Assembly (NCBI RefSeq): GCF_903903185.1
Contig: NZ_CAIUXT010000074.1
Span: 1 to 64,000 of the forward strand
DNA length: 64,000 nucleotides
Origin: an uncultured Rhodoblastus sp.
GTDB taxonomy: Bacteria > Pseudomonadota > Alphaproteobacteria > Rhizobiales > Beijerinckiaceae
Direction: 5' to 3'
Of this stretch, positions 1-9,037 are shown one piece after another (positions within the stretch are counted from its first letter, which is position 1; each line of letters begins with the position of its first letter). The position numbers were made by a program, and so were the translations under genes. The notes under the pieces were generated by a model. The model was not told where the DNA came from. It saw only the letters and a program-made list of their open reading frames with translations, and did no database searches.

Positions 1-122
1 AGCTCGCGGGTCGGATCGTAGGACACGTTGAGCAGGCGGGTTTCGGCCGCAGGCGCCGCCGAAGCCAAGGCCAGCGCGACAAGGATGGTCGCCGCGCGAA
101 ACACCGGGATCGTGAATTTCAT
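1..122 (-). CDS. Sulfate/thiosulfate ABC transporter substrate-binding protein, N-terminal fragment
   Basis: Only the first 40 residues lie in the window; the gene runs off the left edge. The translation starts MKFTIPVFRAATILVALALA, a Sec signal peptide with a likely cleavage after an A-x-A motif, followed by LLNVSYDPTRE, which is the hallmark start of mature sulfate/thiosulfate-binding proteins (Sbp/CysP family). Family knowledge: such proteins bind sulfate in the periplasm and deliver it to the CysTWA permease. The ATG is not in the supplied ORF track because the frame is cut by the edge. It is transcribed away from the IS relic and the protease island, so it probably marks the conserved chromosome on the left side of the island. 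Sbp and CysP cannot be told apart from this much sequence. Confidence 0.8.
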   Translation of the reverse strand, partial: MKFTIPVFRAATILVALALASAAPAAETRLLNVSYDPTRE

Positions 123-912
123 CTTCGCTTATTCTTTCGGCGCGACCCTGGCGGGGGCGGCGCTTCGCCCTGCTCAGGGAATTGATTTTCTCTCGAAATT
201 TCTAGCTTTGCCTATCGAATGGGTCAACTCGCGACCAGCCCCGGCGCGGGCTTGCGGAACAACGATCAGGCCGACGTCGGAGCCGGCGCCTGCCGGCGAT
301 CTGGCCCGGCCAGCGGCCGGGCGCGACGAAAAAACCAATACAGCACCCAAAAACCTTGAGGCTCCGAAAAGCGGATTGCAGCCTTTCGCAAACGATCGTG
401 ACCGCCCGCCCGGCGTGGAGGCGGAGTGTGGCGCGGTTAAGGTTGGGTGGAGCCTATCTGTTGCCGCCTCTTTCGTCTGCGCCGTGCCCCGCATCGGCCT
501 CAGGCACAAGCAATTCACCGACGCCACCGCAGGCACGATCCGGCTAAAGTTGTTCAAGATCGGCGCGCTGGCGAAAGTGAGCGCGCGGCGGATCAAATTC
601 GCGCTTCCCGCCGCATGCCCCGACGCCAACGAATGGCGCCTGGCCGCCGGCAACATCGCCCGCGCTGCTCCTGTTTGACGCATCGTCGCGAAGCGCGCAA
701 GCGCGGCAACCCGACCCAAACCCCACCGGAGACACCGAAGCCCCCTCCCAGACAATCGATCCGAATTCCCGGGCGAAAAAGGCGCAACGGACGCCCGCGC
801 CTTTACGATTACGGCCCGCCATGAACGGCCAAAGCTGCGGCGTTACCTGTCGGAGTTCGAGAAAGGCGTTCTTGGGATATCGACATCAGGCGACCGATCA
901 CGAACAATGAGT
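123..912. other. Intergenic region holding an IS1380 relic
   Basis: No intact gene is supported in these 790 bases. The first 100 bases are the upstream region of the sulfate-binding protein gene and include an A/T-richer patch that may hold its promoter, but no clear -35/-10 pair was found. The centre carries the tail of a transposase, listed separately. The last 230 bases, up to the stop of the STAND NTPase gene, show no recognisable coding or RNA feature. The overlapping ORFs in the track on both strands have no family resemblance outside the transposase tail. Confidence 0.6.
448..678 (+). pseudogene. IS1380-family transposase, C-terminal remnant
   Basis: The last 75 or so residues of the frame ending at 678 read PRIGLR, then TAGTIRLKLFKIGALAKVSA and RRIKFALPAACPDANEWRLA. 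This is the characteristic C-terminal block of IS1380-family DDE transposases (consensus of the type TIRLKLLKIGA followed by RRIKFAMASACP). Upstream in the same frame the similarity fades at about 448, and neither the catalytic domain nor a plausible start is present, so only the 3' end survives. No terminal inverted repeat could be identified. It lies directly beside the accessory protease/NTPase operon and is evidence that this spot has received mobile DNA. The family call rests on remembered consensus; an ISfinder search would settle it. Confidence 0.7.
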
Positions 913-3900
913 TTAGGCCCCTTCCTCGCCTAATTCGCGATAACGTGGCTGAATGCCTTCGTCCCGAACCGGCGCTCCCCCCTGCGCCTCGGCGCTCCAG
1001 TCCGACGTCGCGCCAGCGCAGAGCGCGGCGTCCCATGCCAGGAAGGCGCGCGCCACGCGAACGACCATTCCGCGCGCTTCGGTCGGCGCGTCGACTTGGC
1101 TCAGCAATCGGAACATCCTTGGCAGGCGTCGCGCGCGGTCGGCGAACGGAACGAGAATTGTCCATGCTCCGAACAGGTCGCGCTCCATGCGCGCTTCGAA
1201 CTCCTCGCCAAACTCGCGCGTTCTGAACGCCATGCCGAGCAGGGTCTCGCGCGCGATCGCAACCAGTTCGGTCCGGCTCGACGGCTCGGCTTCCAGCCAT
1301 CGCTTGATCGCCGCTCTCAGCGGCCGATGGAACTCCGTCGTCTCTCCGCGCAACAACAGGATTGTTTCAGCGGGATCCGCCCTGGGGCCGATTTCGACGC
1401 GTTCGTCCCGCAGTTCGCTCAGCCGCTTGTTGAAGCTGGCAAGATCTTCGACCCGCTCGAACGGCAGCAAGAGAAGCCGCTGGTTGAAGCCGCCCTCCGC
1501 TTCCAGGAGCTTGTTGAAACGCGCCGGCCAATCAGGCTGCGCCACGAACAGCGCCTCGACATTGGGACGGAAAGTTCCCTTGAAGCCAAACAACAAGCGA
1601 TGCGTCAGATAGGCGCGCACCTGCGTTTCAATGACCCCGCGCGCCTCCAGCCATGCCGGCGGCGTGATCGGGCCGCGCTCGGGCGAGAAGGCTTCCGCAA
1701 CCGCCAGGATCGAAGGCAGGAGCAGCAAAGGGCCATTTACATTGATCCCGGCGACGGCCTCCTGCAACAGGCGCCGGTGCGGCTCGGACAGGGGTCCGGG
1801 TCTGGCGAGCAGCGCAAGCCGCGTCAGCCAGTAGAGGCGCCCGTGGATGATCTGGCGCGCCGCGCGATCCCCCTCGGCGAATTCGATCGCGAGCGCGTCG
1901 ATCGCCGCCGCGATGTCGACGTCTTCAGCATCCCATTGCGCGTCATCGGCGAGCGCCTGAATGACAAAGGTCGGCGGCAACCCGTCCGGCCGCGTCGGCC
2001 GGCGCCGGTAGAGCGCCAACGCCTCCGCCGCGCGCGCGCGCCTGACGAGCCGGCCGCCTTCTCCTTCGGTCTTGCCGTCGCCTTCGAGCCGGAGGCGCCA
2101 CTGCGCGTCGCTCTCGAAACCCTCGACGCCCTCCGGGCTCGCTTCCGTATTGAAGAGACGCGCGCGCGCCGCTTCGGACAGGTCTTCCAGCGCCGCGCCC
2201 AGCGTCGAGGCGGAAAGCGTCCTCCCGTCGCCACGCGGCAGCTTTTCCCCGATCATTTCCGCGTAATAGGAGGCGAGCGTTCGGTCGGCGTCATTCGACT
2301 TGCCGTTGTGATAAGCGAGTCCGGCGCGGCGAACCTTTTCGATGAGCGCGGCCTGTTCCGGGTTCGCCCGCATCATCGACAGGATCAGCCGGCGCACTTC
2401 GGGATGGAAGGAGATCTGGTCGGTCGACAGGTCGATTCTGGTCAGCCAGCCCGCCGCCGCGAGGCCCGAATAGACAGCTTCGGCGGAAACGGGACCGGGC
2501 GCGTCGTCGACCACGGGCGCCACCACCGCGTCGAGGATGTCCCTCGTGACGAAGGGCGGGACGCAGGCCGCGAGCACATAGGGCCGCGCGGCGACCGAGG
2601 AGAGATGCCGCACGACGCGTTCGGTCAGGTACCGCGCGGCGACGGCGCCATCGACTTTTCCGCGCGAAATCGCATCGACGAAACCGGGGCGCTCGGCGTC
2701 ATTCTCCCAGACCCCGGCGGCGATACGCAGCACGAGAGGCGATCGGGGCAGAACCTGCGCGGTCATCGCGGCGATCTTCGGATCGTCGACGCCCAGGGCC
2801 TGCAGCATGGCGACCGCATTCCTTTCGTCGAGGTCCGCCAGTTCGATCGGCGGCGAGACGCTCCAAAAATCAGACAGGGACGTCGCCAGCGTCTGAGGGC
2901 CAAGCGCGGCGGCGGGCGTGCGTCCGGCGAGAATGACGCGCAAATCCGCGACGCCCATCGACCCGCCGATGGTTTCGAACCAATCGCGGAGCACGGAGAC
3001 ATCCTCGGAACCGCGCGCGAAGATCAACTCCGCCGTGTCGATCAGCAGCACGAGCGGCCGCCCGGATGCGCAGACGCGACGCAACGCGTCGAATACCACC
3101 GATTGCAGGACGCTTTGCGTTTCCGTCGCGACGCTTTCGAGGCTCTCGAAGGAAGGCGCGGCCTCGAGCGTCAAGGATCGCCGGGCCGCGAGCTTCGCCG
3201 CCTGCCCGCGATGCGCGCCGATGCGCTCGCCAAGACTGACGATGGCGTCCTGCGCGGCGCCAGCGAGTTGGCGGGACCTTTCGCGCAACGTCTTCGCCTC
3301 TTCCGGCGACACGACGAGGCTCATCTGGCGGAACAGCGTGGTTACCAGCGCGACCGGATCGGCGGGATCGAATCCCGGCTGATCGCAGTCGATATGAACG
3401 AGCAGCGGCGGCGCCGGCAGACCTTGGAAGCGCCTCTCCAGGTGAGCGAAAAGCGTCGATTTTCCGGCGCCGCCGACGCCCCAAACATAGATGTAACGCC
3501 TGACGGGGAGACTATTCCCCGCCTCCAGAACCGCCGCCGGCGCCGTGGCGAATTCGACGAGTTGATCGAGTTCGCCTTCGCGCCCGAAAAAGGGCGCGGC
3601 CGTGATGCGGGCGATGTCGGCGTCCCGGCGGCGTCGGGCGAGCAGCGCGGCGACGCGTTCGCGCAAAAGTTGCGGATCGCCGTAGCCCTCGAAGTCGGGC
3701 GCCCAGGCCAGCGACGCCAGCAGCGCCGACAGACCGTCTTCGTCCAGGCGATCGATGGCGTCGGCCGATGGATCGCGGCGCGCTTTGAGCGCCTTGCGCA
3801 GGGGGTCGTCGTCATTGCCCGGCGAAGGTTCCAGCGCCGCTTCGAGTTCCGCCGGCGACGCCGCTTGAAGCGTCCGTCGCCGCACCGCGTCGCGGAGCCG

Positions 3901-4131
3901 CCATTTTCCGGGATGGACGATATTGGTTTCAACGTCGGGGGCGAGCGCCTCCAGCGTCTCCTCGCTCACCTGTGGCGCGAGGCTGTGCGGATCGGTCCAG
4001 CCGCGGACGGCCATGGCAAGGCGCAAATGCTCGGCCGTCGCCGCAGCCGGCGACGTTTCCGCCAAAGAGCCCGCGCTCGCCTCGAACCGCCCGTCGGCGA
4101 TGCTTTTCAAAATGTTGAGGTAGGCGATCAT
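913..4131 (-). CDS. Large STAND-type P-loop NTPase (third gene of protease/NTPase operon)
   Basis: A 1072-residue cytosolic protein with no signal peptide or membrane segment. Residues 181-191 read FFGREGELDQL, the GRExEL entry motif of STAND/NACHT-like NTPases; Walker A is GVGGAGKST (218-226), Walker B is LVLLIDTAE (360-368), a sensor-like RVILAGRT follows near 398, and LPRSPLVLRIA near 461 resembles the GxPLAL motif of STAND proteins. A winged-helix-like stretch follows (about 515-590), then some 480 mostly helical residues with no recognised repeat, which would be the natural place for ligand sensing. The first 170 residues are also helical and unassigned. The ATG overlaps the stop of the upstream protease-NTPase gene by 4 bp, so translation is probably coupled. 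Family knowledge says STAND proteins are signal-dependent oligomerising switches; the signal here is unknown. Confidence 0.75.
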   Translation of the reverse strand: MIAYLNILKSIADGRFEASAGSLAETSPAAATAEHLRLAMAVRGWTDPHSLAPQVSEETLEALAPDVETNIVHPGKWRLRDAVRRRTLQAASPAELEAALEPSPGNDDDPLRKALKARRDPSADAIDRLDEDGLSALLASLAWAPDFEGYGDPQLLRERVAALLARRRRDADIARITAAPFFGREGELDQLVEFATAPAAVLEAGNSLPVRRYIYVWGVGGAGKSTLFAHLERRFQGLPAPPLLVHIDCDQPGFDPADPVALVTTLFRQMSLVVSPEEAKTLRERSRQLAGAAQDAIVSLGERIGAHRGQAAKLAARRSLTLEAAPSFESLESVATETQSVLQSVVFDALRRVCASGRPLVLLIDTAELIFARGSEDVSVLRDWFETIGGSMGVADLRVILAGRTPAAALGPQTLATSLSDFWSVSPPIELADLDERNAVAMLQALGVDDPKIAAMTAQVLPRSPLVLRIAAGVWENDAERPGFVDAISRGKVDGAVAARYLTERVVRHLSSVAARPYVLAACVPPFVTRDILDAVVAPVVDDAPGPVSAEAVYSGLAAAGWLTRIDLSTDQISFHPEVRRLILSMMRANPEQAALIEKVRRAGLAYHNGKSNDADRTLASYYAEMIGEKLPRGDGRTLSASTLGAALEDLSEAARARLFNTEASPEGVEGFESDAQWRLRLEGDGKTEGEGGRLVRRARAAEALALYRRRPTRPDGLPPTFVIQALADDAQWDAEDVDIAAAIDALAIEFAEGDRAARQIIHGRLYWLTRLALLARPGPLSEPHRRLLQEAVAGINVNGPLLLLPSILAVAEAFSPERGPITPPAWLEARGVIETQVRAYLTHRLLFGFKGTFRPNVEALFVAQPDWPARFNKLLEAEGGFNQRLLLLPFERVEDLASFNKRLSELRDERVEIGPRADPAETILLLRGETTEFHRPLRAAIKRWLEAEPSSRTELVAIARETLLGMAFRTREFGEEFEARMERDLFGAWTILVPFADRARRLPRMFRLLSQVDAPTEARGMVVRVARAFLAWDAALCAGATSDWSAEAQGGAPVRDEGIQPRYRELGEEGA

Positions 4132-6164
4132 CCCACCGCCTCCGCTAGGTCGGGGACCAGCATCCCGATGACAAGGAGCGCGGCTTCAGCCGTCGCAATG
4201 TTTGGCGCGGCGGCATGCAGCATCGCAGGGCTGTCGAACGCCTGCTCGGCCGCCGCGACCTCCTCGGCGCTGAACGCGGCGCCGTCGAGCCGACCGTTCG
4301 TCCGCAGAAAATCGGCGACATCGCGCCCCGTCAGATGACCAAGCGTCGTCAGGTCGATGATCCCGCCCCTGGTGTCGGGATCGGCCTCCAGAGCATCTTC
4401 GAGCCTGACCCGGCTGTCGCGCGACAAACCGCAAATGAGCAGGCGCGACCAGGGTGCTTTCGCCAGCGCCAGCGTCAAATGCAGCCAGCCCTCGTCATCA
4501 TGGACGAAGGCGTCGGCGTTCTCGCCTGCGTCAATGGCTACGAAGAGCGGATGCGCCTGACGATCGTGCGCGCGGTCCCGCTGGCCCCAGCGCGCGAGCG
4601 CGGCGACGATATCCTCGACCGTATCGTAGCGAATCTGGCCGTCGCGCGTGCGCGTTGCGTCTTCGGCCCGCAACTGCGCTGCAAGCGCCCTGGCCATGTC
4701 AAGCAGGCTCTTGTCCGGCGACATGCCCTCCAGTCTGAGGAGATCGCGCTCGGGGCTCGCGAGCGCGGCCTCGAGCAGATTGATGGAGAAGCTCTTGCCG
4801 CAGCCCGGCGGACCTTCGACGGACATGATCCTTTCCGCCAGAGATCCATCCGACGCGGTCGCCGTTTCGAACCATTTGTTGAGATTGCGCCGCGCGATGT
4901 CTTTCGCGCCCAGAATCGGGTGGCGTGTGAACGGAACGGTCGCCGCATCGGGGGGGGCGCCGACAATTTTCTCAAAGGCGCGGCTCCAGGCCGACCCGAG
5001 GGCCTCGCCGCAAAGCTGCTGGCCTCGCCGTCCCAGGCGCTGCACCAGCGACGCCTTCTGAAGGAGAAGCCGCGGCGCCGCCTTCGCCGCCGCCAGGGCG
5101 GCCTGCGCCGCGATGACGTTCTTGATCGCGCACAGAAGAATGGCGCGATTGGCCTGCCCGCCGGGGGCGCCCGCCCAGGGGATGGAGCCTTCATGCAGGC
5201 CGATGGGAAGAGCGCCCTCGCCGGAGCAGCAACTCCCGCTCATGCCCGGTACGGCGTTCATGGAATGGATGACGCGAGACCCCCCCGGGATGACCTGCAT
5301 CAGCGAGTCCGCGTCCATCGCCGGATCGCTGCCGCCGCGATAACCGATCACGAAAGAGAGCGGACCCTTGCTCGGGTTCTGGACGCCGTCGATGGGCACG
5401 GGCTTTGCGCCATAAATGGTCCGATCGAGTTTCAGCAATGCGAAGTCGAGATGCTTCTGCGGCTCGTCTTGCGCGTCATAGGTCGAAATCAGATGGTCCT
5501 GATTGCTGAAATAGGGTGGCGAGGAGGCGAGGAGGTTCTTGACCGACGCAATCTGTTCGCCGCCCTCCGTTTCTGGAAAAACCAGCTGAAGGTCGCCCGC
5601 CAGTCTTGGACCATATTCGACGCGCGCGTCGGTCTCGCGCTTCTCCAGCGCGACATGGGCGCAGGTGAGCGCCTCGTCCTTTCCGACGAGGAAGGCCGTC
5701 CCGAGATCACCGCCCGCCGCGCGCCGGACGCGCGCTGTCGCCTTGAAGATCTCGGAGAGCTTGCCCAGGATGCGCGGATTCGCGAGGCCCCTTGCCGAGT
5801 TGAGCACCGTATGCGGCGTTCCGCCGCCGCCGATGCGCTCGACGATCGCGTCGGCTTCGGACTTGTCGCGTTGATAATCATCGACCTCGGCATTGGCGAC
5901 CGCGACGCACAATTCTCCAAGCAGACTCGATTTCCGCGCGGCGACGCAGAGCGCCAGCATCGAGGCGAAAGGCTCGCCGCGCGGATCGGAGGGATGGTCG
6001 AGCAAGGCCACTTCGACTGCGGGCATCCCTGCGAAACGCCTTTGCAGCATCCTGTAAATCGCCCGAAAGATCGACAGATCGAGCCGCGTCCACTCGGCGA
6101 GAATCCTTGCGTCGTCCCGCATCGCCGCCGCCATTCCGGCATCGATCGTCGAAGCGTCATTCAT
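4128..6164 (-). CDS. Trypsin-like protease fused to P-loop NTPase (second gene of operon)
   Basis: A 678-residue cytosolic protein with three parts. Residues 1-95 are all-helical and resemble the small adaptor domains (effector-associated or CARD-like death-fold type) that precede proteases in bacterial conflict systems; this part is inference. Residues about 150-350 form a trypsin-like serine protease: His170 in TCAHVAL, Asp240 in LDFALLKLD and Ser309 in PGMSGS, the Ser followed by Gly-Ser rather than Gly-Gly. Residues about 415-600 form a P-loop NTPase with Walker A GPPGCGKS (451-458) and a probable Walker B at LFVAIDAGEN (540-549). Its ATG overlaps the stop of the upstream double protease, and its stop overlaps the ATG of the STAND gene. 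The fusion suggests nucleotide-dependent assembly controlling proteolysis. Domain calls for the triad and Walker A are firm; the biological role is inferred. Confidence 0.8.
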   Translation of the reverse strand: MNDASTIDAGMAAAMRDDARILAEWTRLDLSIFRAIYRMLQRRFAGMPAVEVALLDHPSDPRGEPFASMLALCVAARKSSLLGELCVAVANAEVDDYQRDKSEADAIVERIGGGGTPHTVLNSARGLANPRILGKLSEIFKATARVRRAAGGDLGTAFLVGKDEALTCAHVALEKRETDARVEYGPRLAGDLQLVFPETEGGEQIASVKNLLASSPPYFSNQDHLISTYDAQDEPQKHLDFALLKLDRTIYGAKPVPIDGVQNPSKGPLSFVIGYRGGSDPAMDADSLMQVIPGGSRVIHSMNAVPGMSGSCCSGEGALPIGLHEGSIPWAGAPGGQANRAILLCAIKNVIAAQAALAAAKAAPRLLLQKASLVQRLGRRGQQLCGEALGSAWSRAFEKIVGAPPDAATVPFTRHPILGAKDIARRNLNKWFETATASDGSLAERIMSVEGPPGCGKSFSINLLEAALASPERDLLRLEGMSPDKSLLDMARALAAQLRAEDATRTRDGQIRYDTVEDIVAALARWGQRDRAHDRQAHPLFVAIDAGENADAFVHDDEGWLHLTLALAKAPWSRLLICGLSRDSRVRLEDALEADPDTRGGIIDLTTLGHLTGRDVADFLRTNGRLDGAAFSAEEVAAAEQAFDSPAMLHAAAPNIATAEAALLVIGMLVPDLAEAVG

Positions 6165-9037
6165 GAGAACAGGCCACCGAATCCCGGCAGGGCGTCTTTC
6201 AGCGCCGGAAACGAAAGCGCGAAATTGCTGTCGCTGTCATAACCCGTGAAATGCAGCCCGAATCCTGGCGTATCCGCGTCCTTGAACGCGAAGAGCAACG
6301 ATCCGGAAGCGCCCTTCAGCGTCGTGGCGTCGTGGCCGATCGTGTTCTTGAGCGTATCCCGGACGTCCGAGCCGAGCGCCCGGGAGTAGGCGCCCGGCGC
6401 CAGCCGCTTCACGCCGAAGCTCCCGCCAAACAGCTGGGACGCAACGAAGCCCCAGTCGATCTTGTCCGAAACGCCTTCGCTGCGCGCCGGCGGACCAGGG
6501 AAGCCGATTGTCGCCAGCGTGGGTTTTTCACCGGTTACATATTCCGCCGCTGCCGACAGTTTGGCGCGCGTGTAGGGCGCGGCGGGCCCCCCGGTGGGCA
6601 AAGGCTTCCCGTCGACCGAGTCGCCGAGCTTCAGCAGCACCGCGTCGATGAAGCCAAACCCTGGCCCGGCGCGCGTCGGGTACACGGCCTCGACAATCTT
6701 GAAGCGACTGAAGTCCGCCCGGCCTGTTTCTCCGAGGAAATCGATTTCGAGTCCGCTCTCGATGGCGGCTCCGCCCGGCTTGTCTACGGCGAGGACGGGG
6801 TAACTCCGGCGCGCCATCGCGAGCACGTGGAAATTGGTCAGCACCCAGGGGCCCTGAGCGTCAACCAGCGTTCCCGTCCCGCAGTAACGATTGGCGTGCC
6901 CGCCGCTCGGCTGAATCCGACCCACCAGCGCGGCCACGGCCTTCAGTCCGTCGCGGCCCCCGACAAGGTCGTTGCGCCATCCGCGGATCAGCGGGTTCGC
7001 TTCGTCGATCCAGTTTTCCTTGATCATGAAGCTCGGCCGCGACCCGTCGGCCTTGATCACGGCCTCCATCGCCGCGACATCGTCGCCGGACAGGACCGCA
7101 GCCGGATCGATGACCTTGCGCAGGCCGGCGGCGCCATGCTCGCGCACAATGTCGAGCGCCCGCTCAAAATCCGCGCGGTCGGCGATTTCGCTCTCCGGCA
7201 TGTCCTTGAATAGCCGCTCGACCGACTTTTCGAATTCGTCCGCGCTCGGCAGATCCTCGCCCGTCGACTCCAGCGCCGCGCGCTCCGCCCGCGCGCCGGA
7301 CGACAACGCCTTGCCCATGCTGAGCGCGCGCTTCACCGCGTCGATGCGCGCAACGAGGGATGTGTCCTGTTCCGCCCTCGGACGCGGGATGGCCGGCGCG
7401 GCGGGAAAAGGCGCGGCGCCGGGTCTGACGATCGGAGGCGCATCGAGCGCCGCGCGGACCGTCGGCGTAAGCGTCGCTTCCAGCTCTTTCGAAAGCGTGA
7501 CGGGCGCCGTCGGGTCGAGACGGCGCGCCAGCAGCGCCGCGGCAAGTTCGCCGCCATGGGCGAGCAGGGCGTCGTCGGCCATCCCCGGATCGGCGCCGAT
7601 CGCTTCCGCGACGAAAACGCGCATCTCCTCGGCCGGCGTACGCGGCGTCGCCGCGACGGGCGCCTCGACGCCGCGGCCAAGATCGAAAGGCGCCTCGATC
7701 AGAGCCAGTGCGTCGATCACGCCGCCGCCCATATTGACGCCGTCCCAACCCGCCGGTCGTCTGGCGCTGGCGCGCGCTATGCGGCGAAACATGGTCTGAA
7801 GCGTCTCGCCCCGGGCCTCGGCCTCATCGATCAGCCTTTCGCGGCCATGATGCGCGATCCAGCAGGCCGCCGCGCCTGCGGCGAGCGCGACGGCGAAACT
7901 CGTGCCCTGGCCCTGGCCGACGCCGTCCTTCTCAATCGTCGCGCGATAGACGTTCTGCGCCGGCGCGGCGAATTCGACCTCGGGTCCCGACGAGGAGCCA
8001 GGCCATTTCTGGTCCTGCGCATTGACGCCGGCGACCGCGATGCACGCTTCGAGGCGCGCCGGGAATACGACGAGGCCGACGCAATTGCCAGCCGCCGCCA
8101 TGACGATCACATGACGCTTGACCGCGCGTTCGATCGCCTCTCTCAGGGGCGAAAACGGCAAAGGCGGACCGCCAAGCGACATGGTGATCACCTGCGCGCC
8201 GTTCTCAACCGCCTTGTCGATCGCCGCCGCGATGGGAATTTCCTCGTGCAGCCAGACGCTGCGAATGGCGCGGATCGGCAGGTGACGCGCTTTCGGCGCG
8301 CTGCCGATAAACGGGTCGCCCGGGCCGGTTCCGCGGCTGACGACGACGCTCGCCGTTCCGGTCCCATGTCCGGGATTGAGCGCGAAACCGGATTGCAGAG
8401 GATCGGTGGCGTCGTTCGCCGGGCCGTCGCCCAAAGTGTTGAAAGCGGCGACGACATCGACGCCCGCGAGTTCCGGATGTTTGGTTATCCCCGTGTCCGG
8501 TTGCGCGATGATGATTCCTTCGCCGCGCGCCGGCCGCCCGAGCGCCTCGGAACGCGCCCAGGCGGCGAAAAGATTCATGCCTTCGAGCGCCCAGCGCGGC
8601 GGAAGCGCCGGCTCCGCCGGACTCCAGCACCCCAGCGGAAAATTGTCGAGGCCTTCGAGATTTTCCTGGCCCGGCTCGCGCGGCGTCTGATCCGGCGCGG
8701 CGACGCGCGGCAGATCGGGTTCGACGAAACGCGCTCCCGTCGCCTTGGCCAAAGCGCGGCCCAGTTCATGCGCCTGGTCGGGTCGCTGATAGGCGCGCGC
8801 AAGCGAGAAGGCGCGCCCGGAGAATTCCAGCACGCCGATTCCTTGCGGGAGCGCTGTCAGTGCGAAGGGCTCGTTGGGCAAGCGCCGCCTCAGCGCCTCG
8901 CGCGCGGCTTCGAGGCCGCCTTCGTTGGAAACGACGAGAAAGCGCGCGGGCGGCGTCCTGGATTGCGCCCCGTCCGCGCGCGGATCCAGTGTGCTGTCTA
9001 TCAGGCCGCCAAGCTCCAGGGAGTCCGAACCCGTCAT
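6161..9037 (-). CDS. Subtilase-trypsin double serine protease (first gene of operon)
   Basis: A 958-residue protein carrying two complete serine protease domains and no signal peptide. The N-terminal 110 residues look like a subtilase propeptide-type region. The S8 subtilase domain has Asp181 (AQPDTGI), His224 (GHGTGTAS), oxyanion Asn318 (AAAGNCVG) and Ser380 (GQGTSFAVA). After a helical, proline-rich linker of about 250 residues comes a trypsin-like domain with His737 (LTNFHVLA), Asp798 (FIDAVLL) and Ser911 (KGASGSL). The ATG was chosen over the TTG given in the ORF track because GAGGAG lies 8 nt upstream of it. The stop overlaps the next gene's ATG by 4 bp. Having both protease folds in one cytosolic polypeptide, beside a trypsin-NTPase and a STAND NTPase, suggests a proteolytic cascade; the substrate is unknown and no pore-former gene is visible nearby. 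Confidence 0.8.
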   Translation of the reverse strand: MTGSDSLELGGLIDSTLDPRADGAQSRTPPARFLVVSNEGGLEAAREALRRRLPNEPFALTALPQGIGVLEFSGRAFSLARAYQRPDQAHELGRALAKATGARFVEPDLPRVAAPDQTPREPGQENLEGLDNFPLGCWSPAEPALPPRWALEGMNLFAAWARSEALGRPARGEGIIIAQPDTGITKHPELAGVDVVAAFNTLGDGPANDATDPLQSGFALNPGHGTGTASVVVSRGTGPGDPFIGSAPKARHLPIRAIRSVWLHEEIPIAAAIDKAVENGAQVITMSLGGPPLPFSPLREAIERAVKRHVIVMAAAGNCVGLVVFPARLEACIAVAGVNAQDQKWPGSSSGPEVEFAAPAQNVYRATIEKDGVGQGQGTSFAVALAAGAAACWIAHHGRERLIDEAEARGETLQTMFRRIARASARRPAGWDGVNMGGGVIDALALIEAPFDLGRGVEAPVAATPRTPAEEMRVFVAEAIGADPGMADDALLAHGGELAAALLARRLDPTAPVTLSKELEATLTPTVRAALDAPPIVRPGAAPFPAAPAIPRPRAEQDTSLVARIDAVKRALSMGKALSSGARAERAALESTGEDLPSADEFEKSVERLFKDMPESEIADRADFERALDIVREHGAAGLRKVIDPAAVLSGDDVAAMEAVIKADGSRPSFMIKENWIDEANPLIRGWRNDLVGGRDGLKAVAALVGRIQPSGGHANRYCGTGTLVDAQGPWVLTNFHVLAMARRSYPVLAVDKPGGAAIESGLEIDFLGETGRADFSRFKIVEAVYPTRAGPGFGFIDAVLLKLGDSVDGKPLPTGGPAAPYTRAKLSAAAEYVTGEKPTLATIGFPGPPARSEGVSDKIDWGFVASQLFGGSFGVKRLAPGAYSRALGSDVRDTLKNTIGHDATTLKGASGSLLFAFKDADTPGFGLHFTGYDSDSNFALSFPALKDALPGFGGLFS

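Noticed and set aside
28-678. 216-residue plus-strand ORF considered as a possible gasdermin or effector gene beside the protease operon
   Set aside because: Its start runs antisense through the signal peptide of the sulfate-binding protein, and its only recognisable part is the IS1380 transposase tail.
1096-4338. 1080-residue plus-strand ORF opposite the STAND NTPase, and similar long antisense ORFs (4215..6242, 9792..11942, 13076..15073, 18640..19932)
   Set aside because: They are exact antisense shadows of genes with clear motifs, are rich in Arg and Gln, show no domain, and are expected in high-GC DNA where stop codons are rare on the opposite strand.
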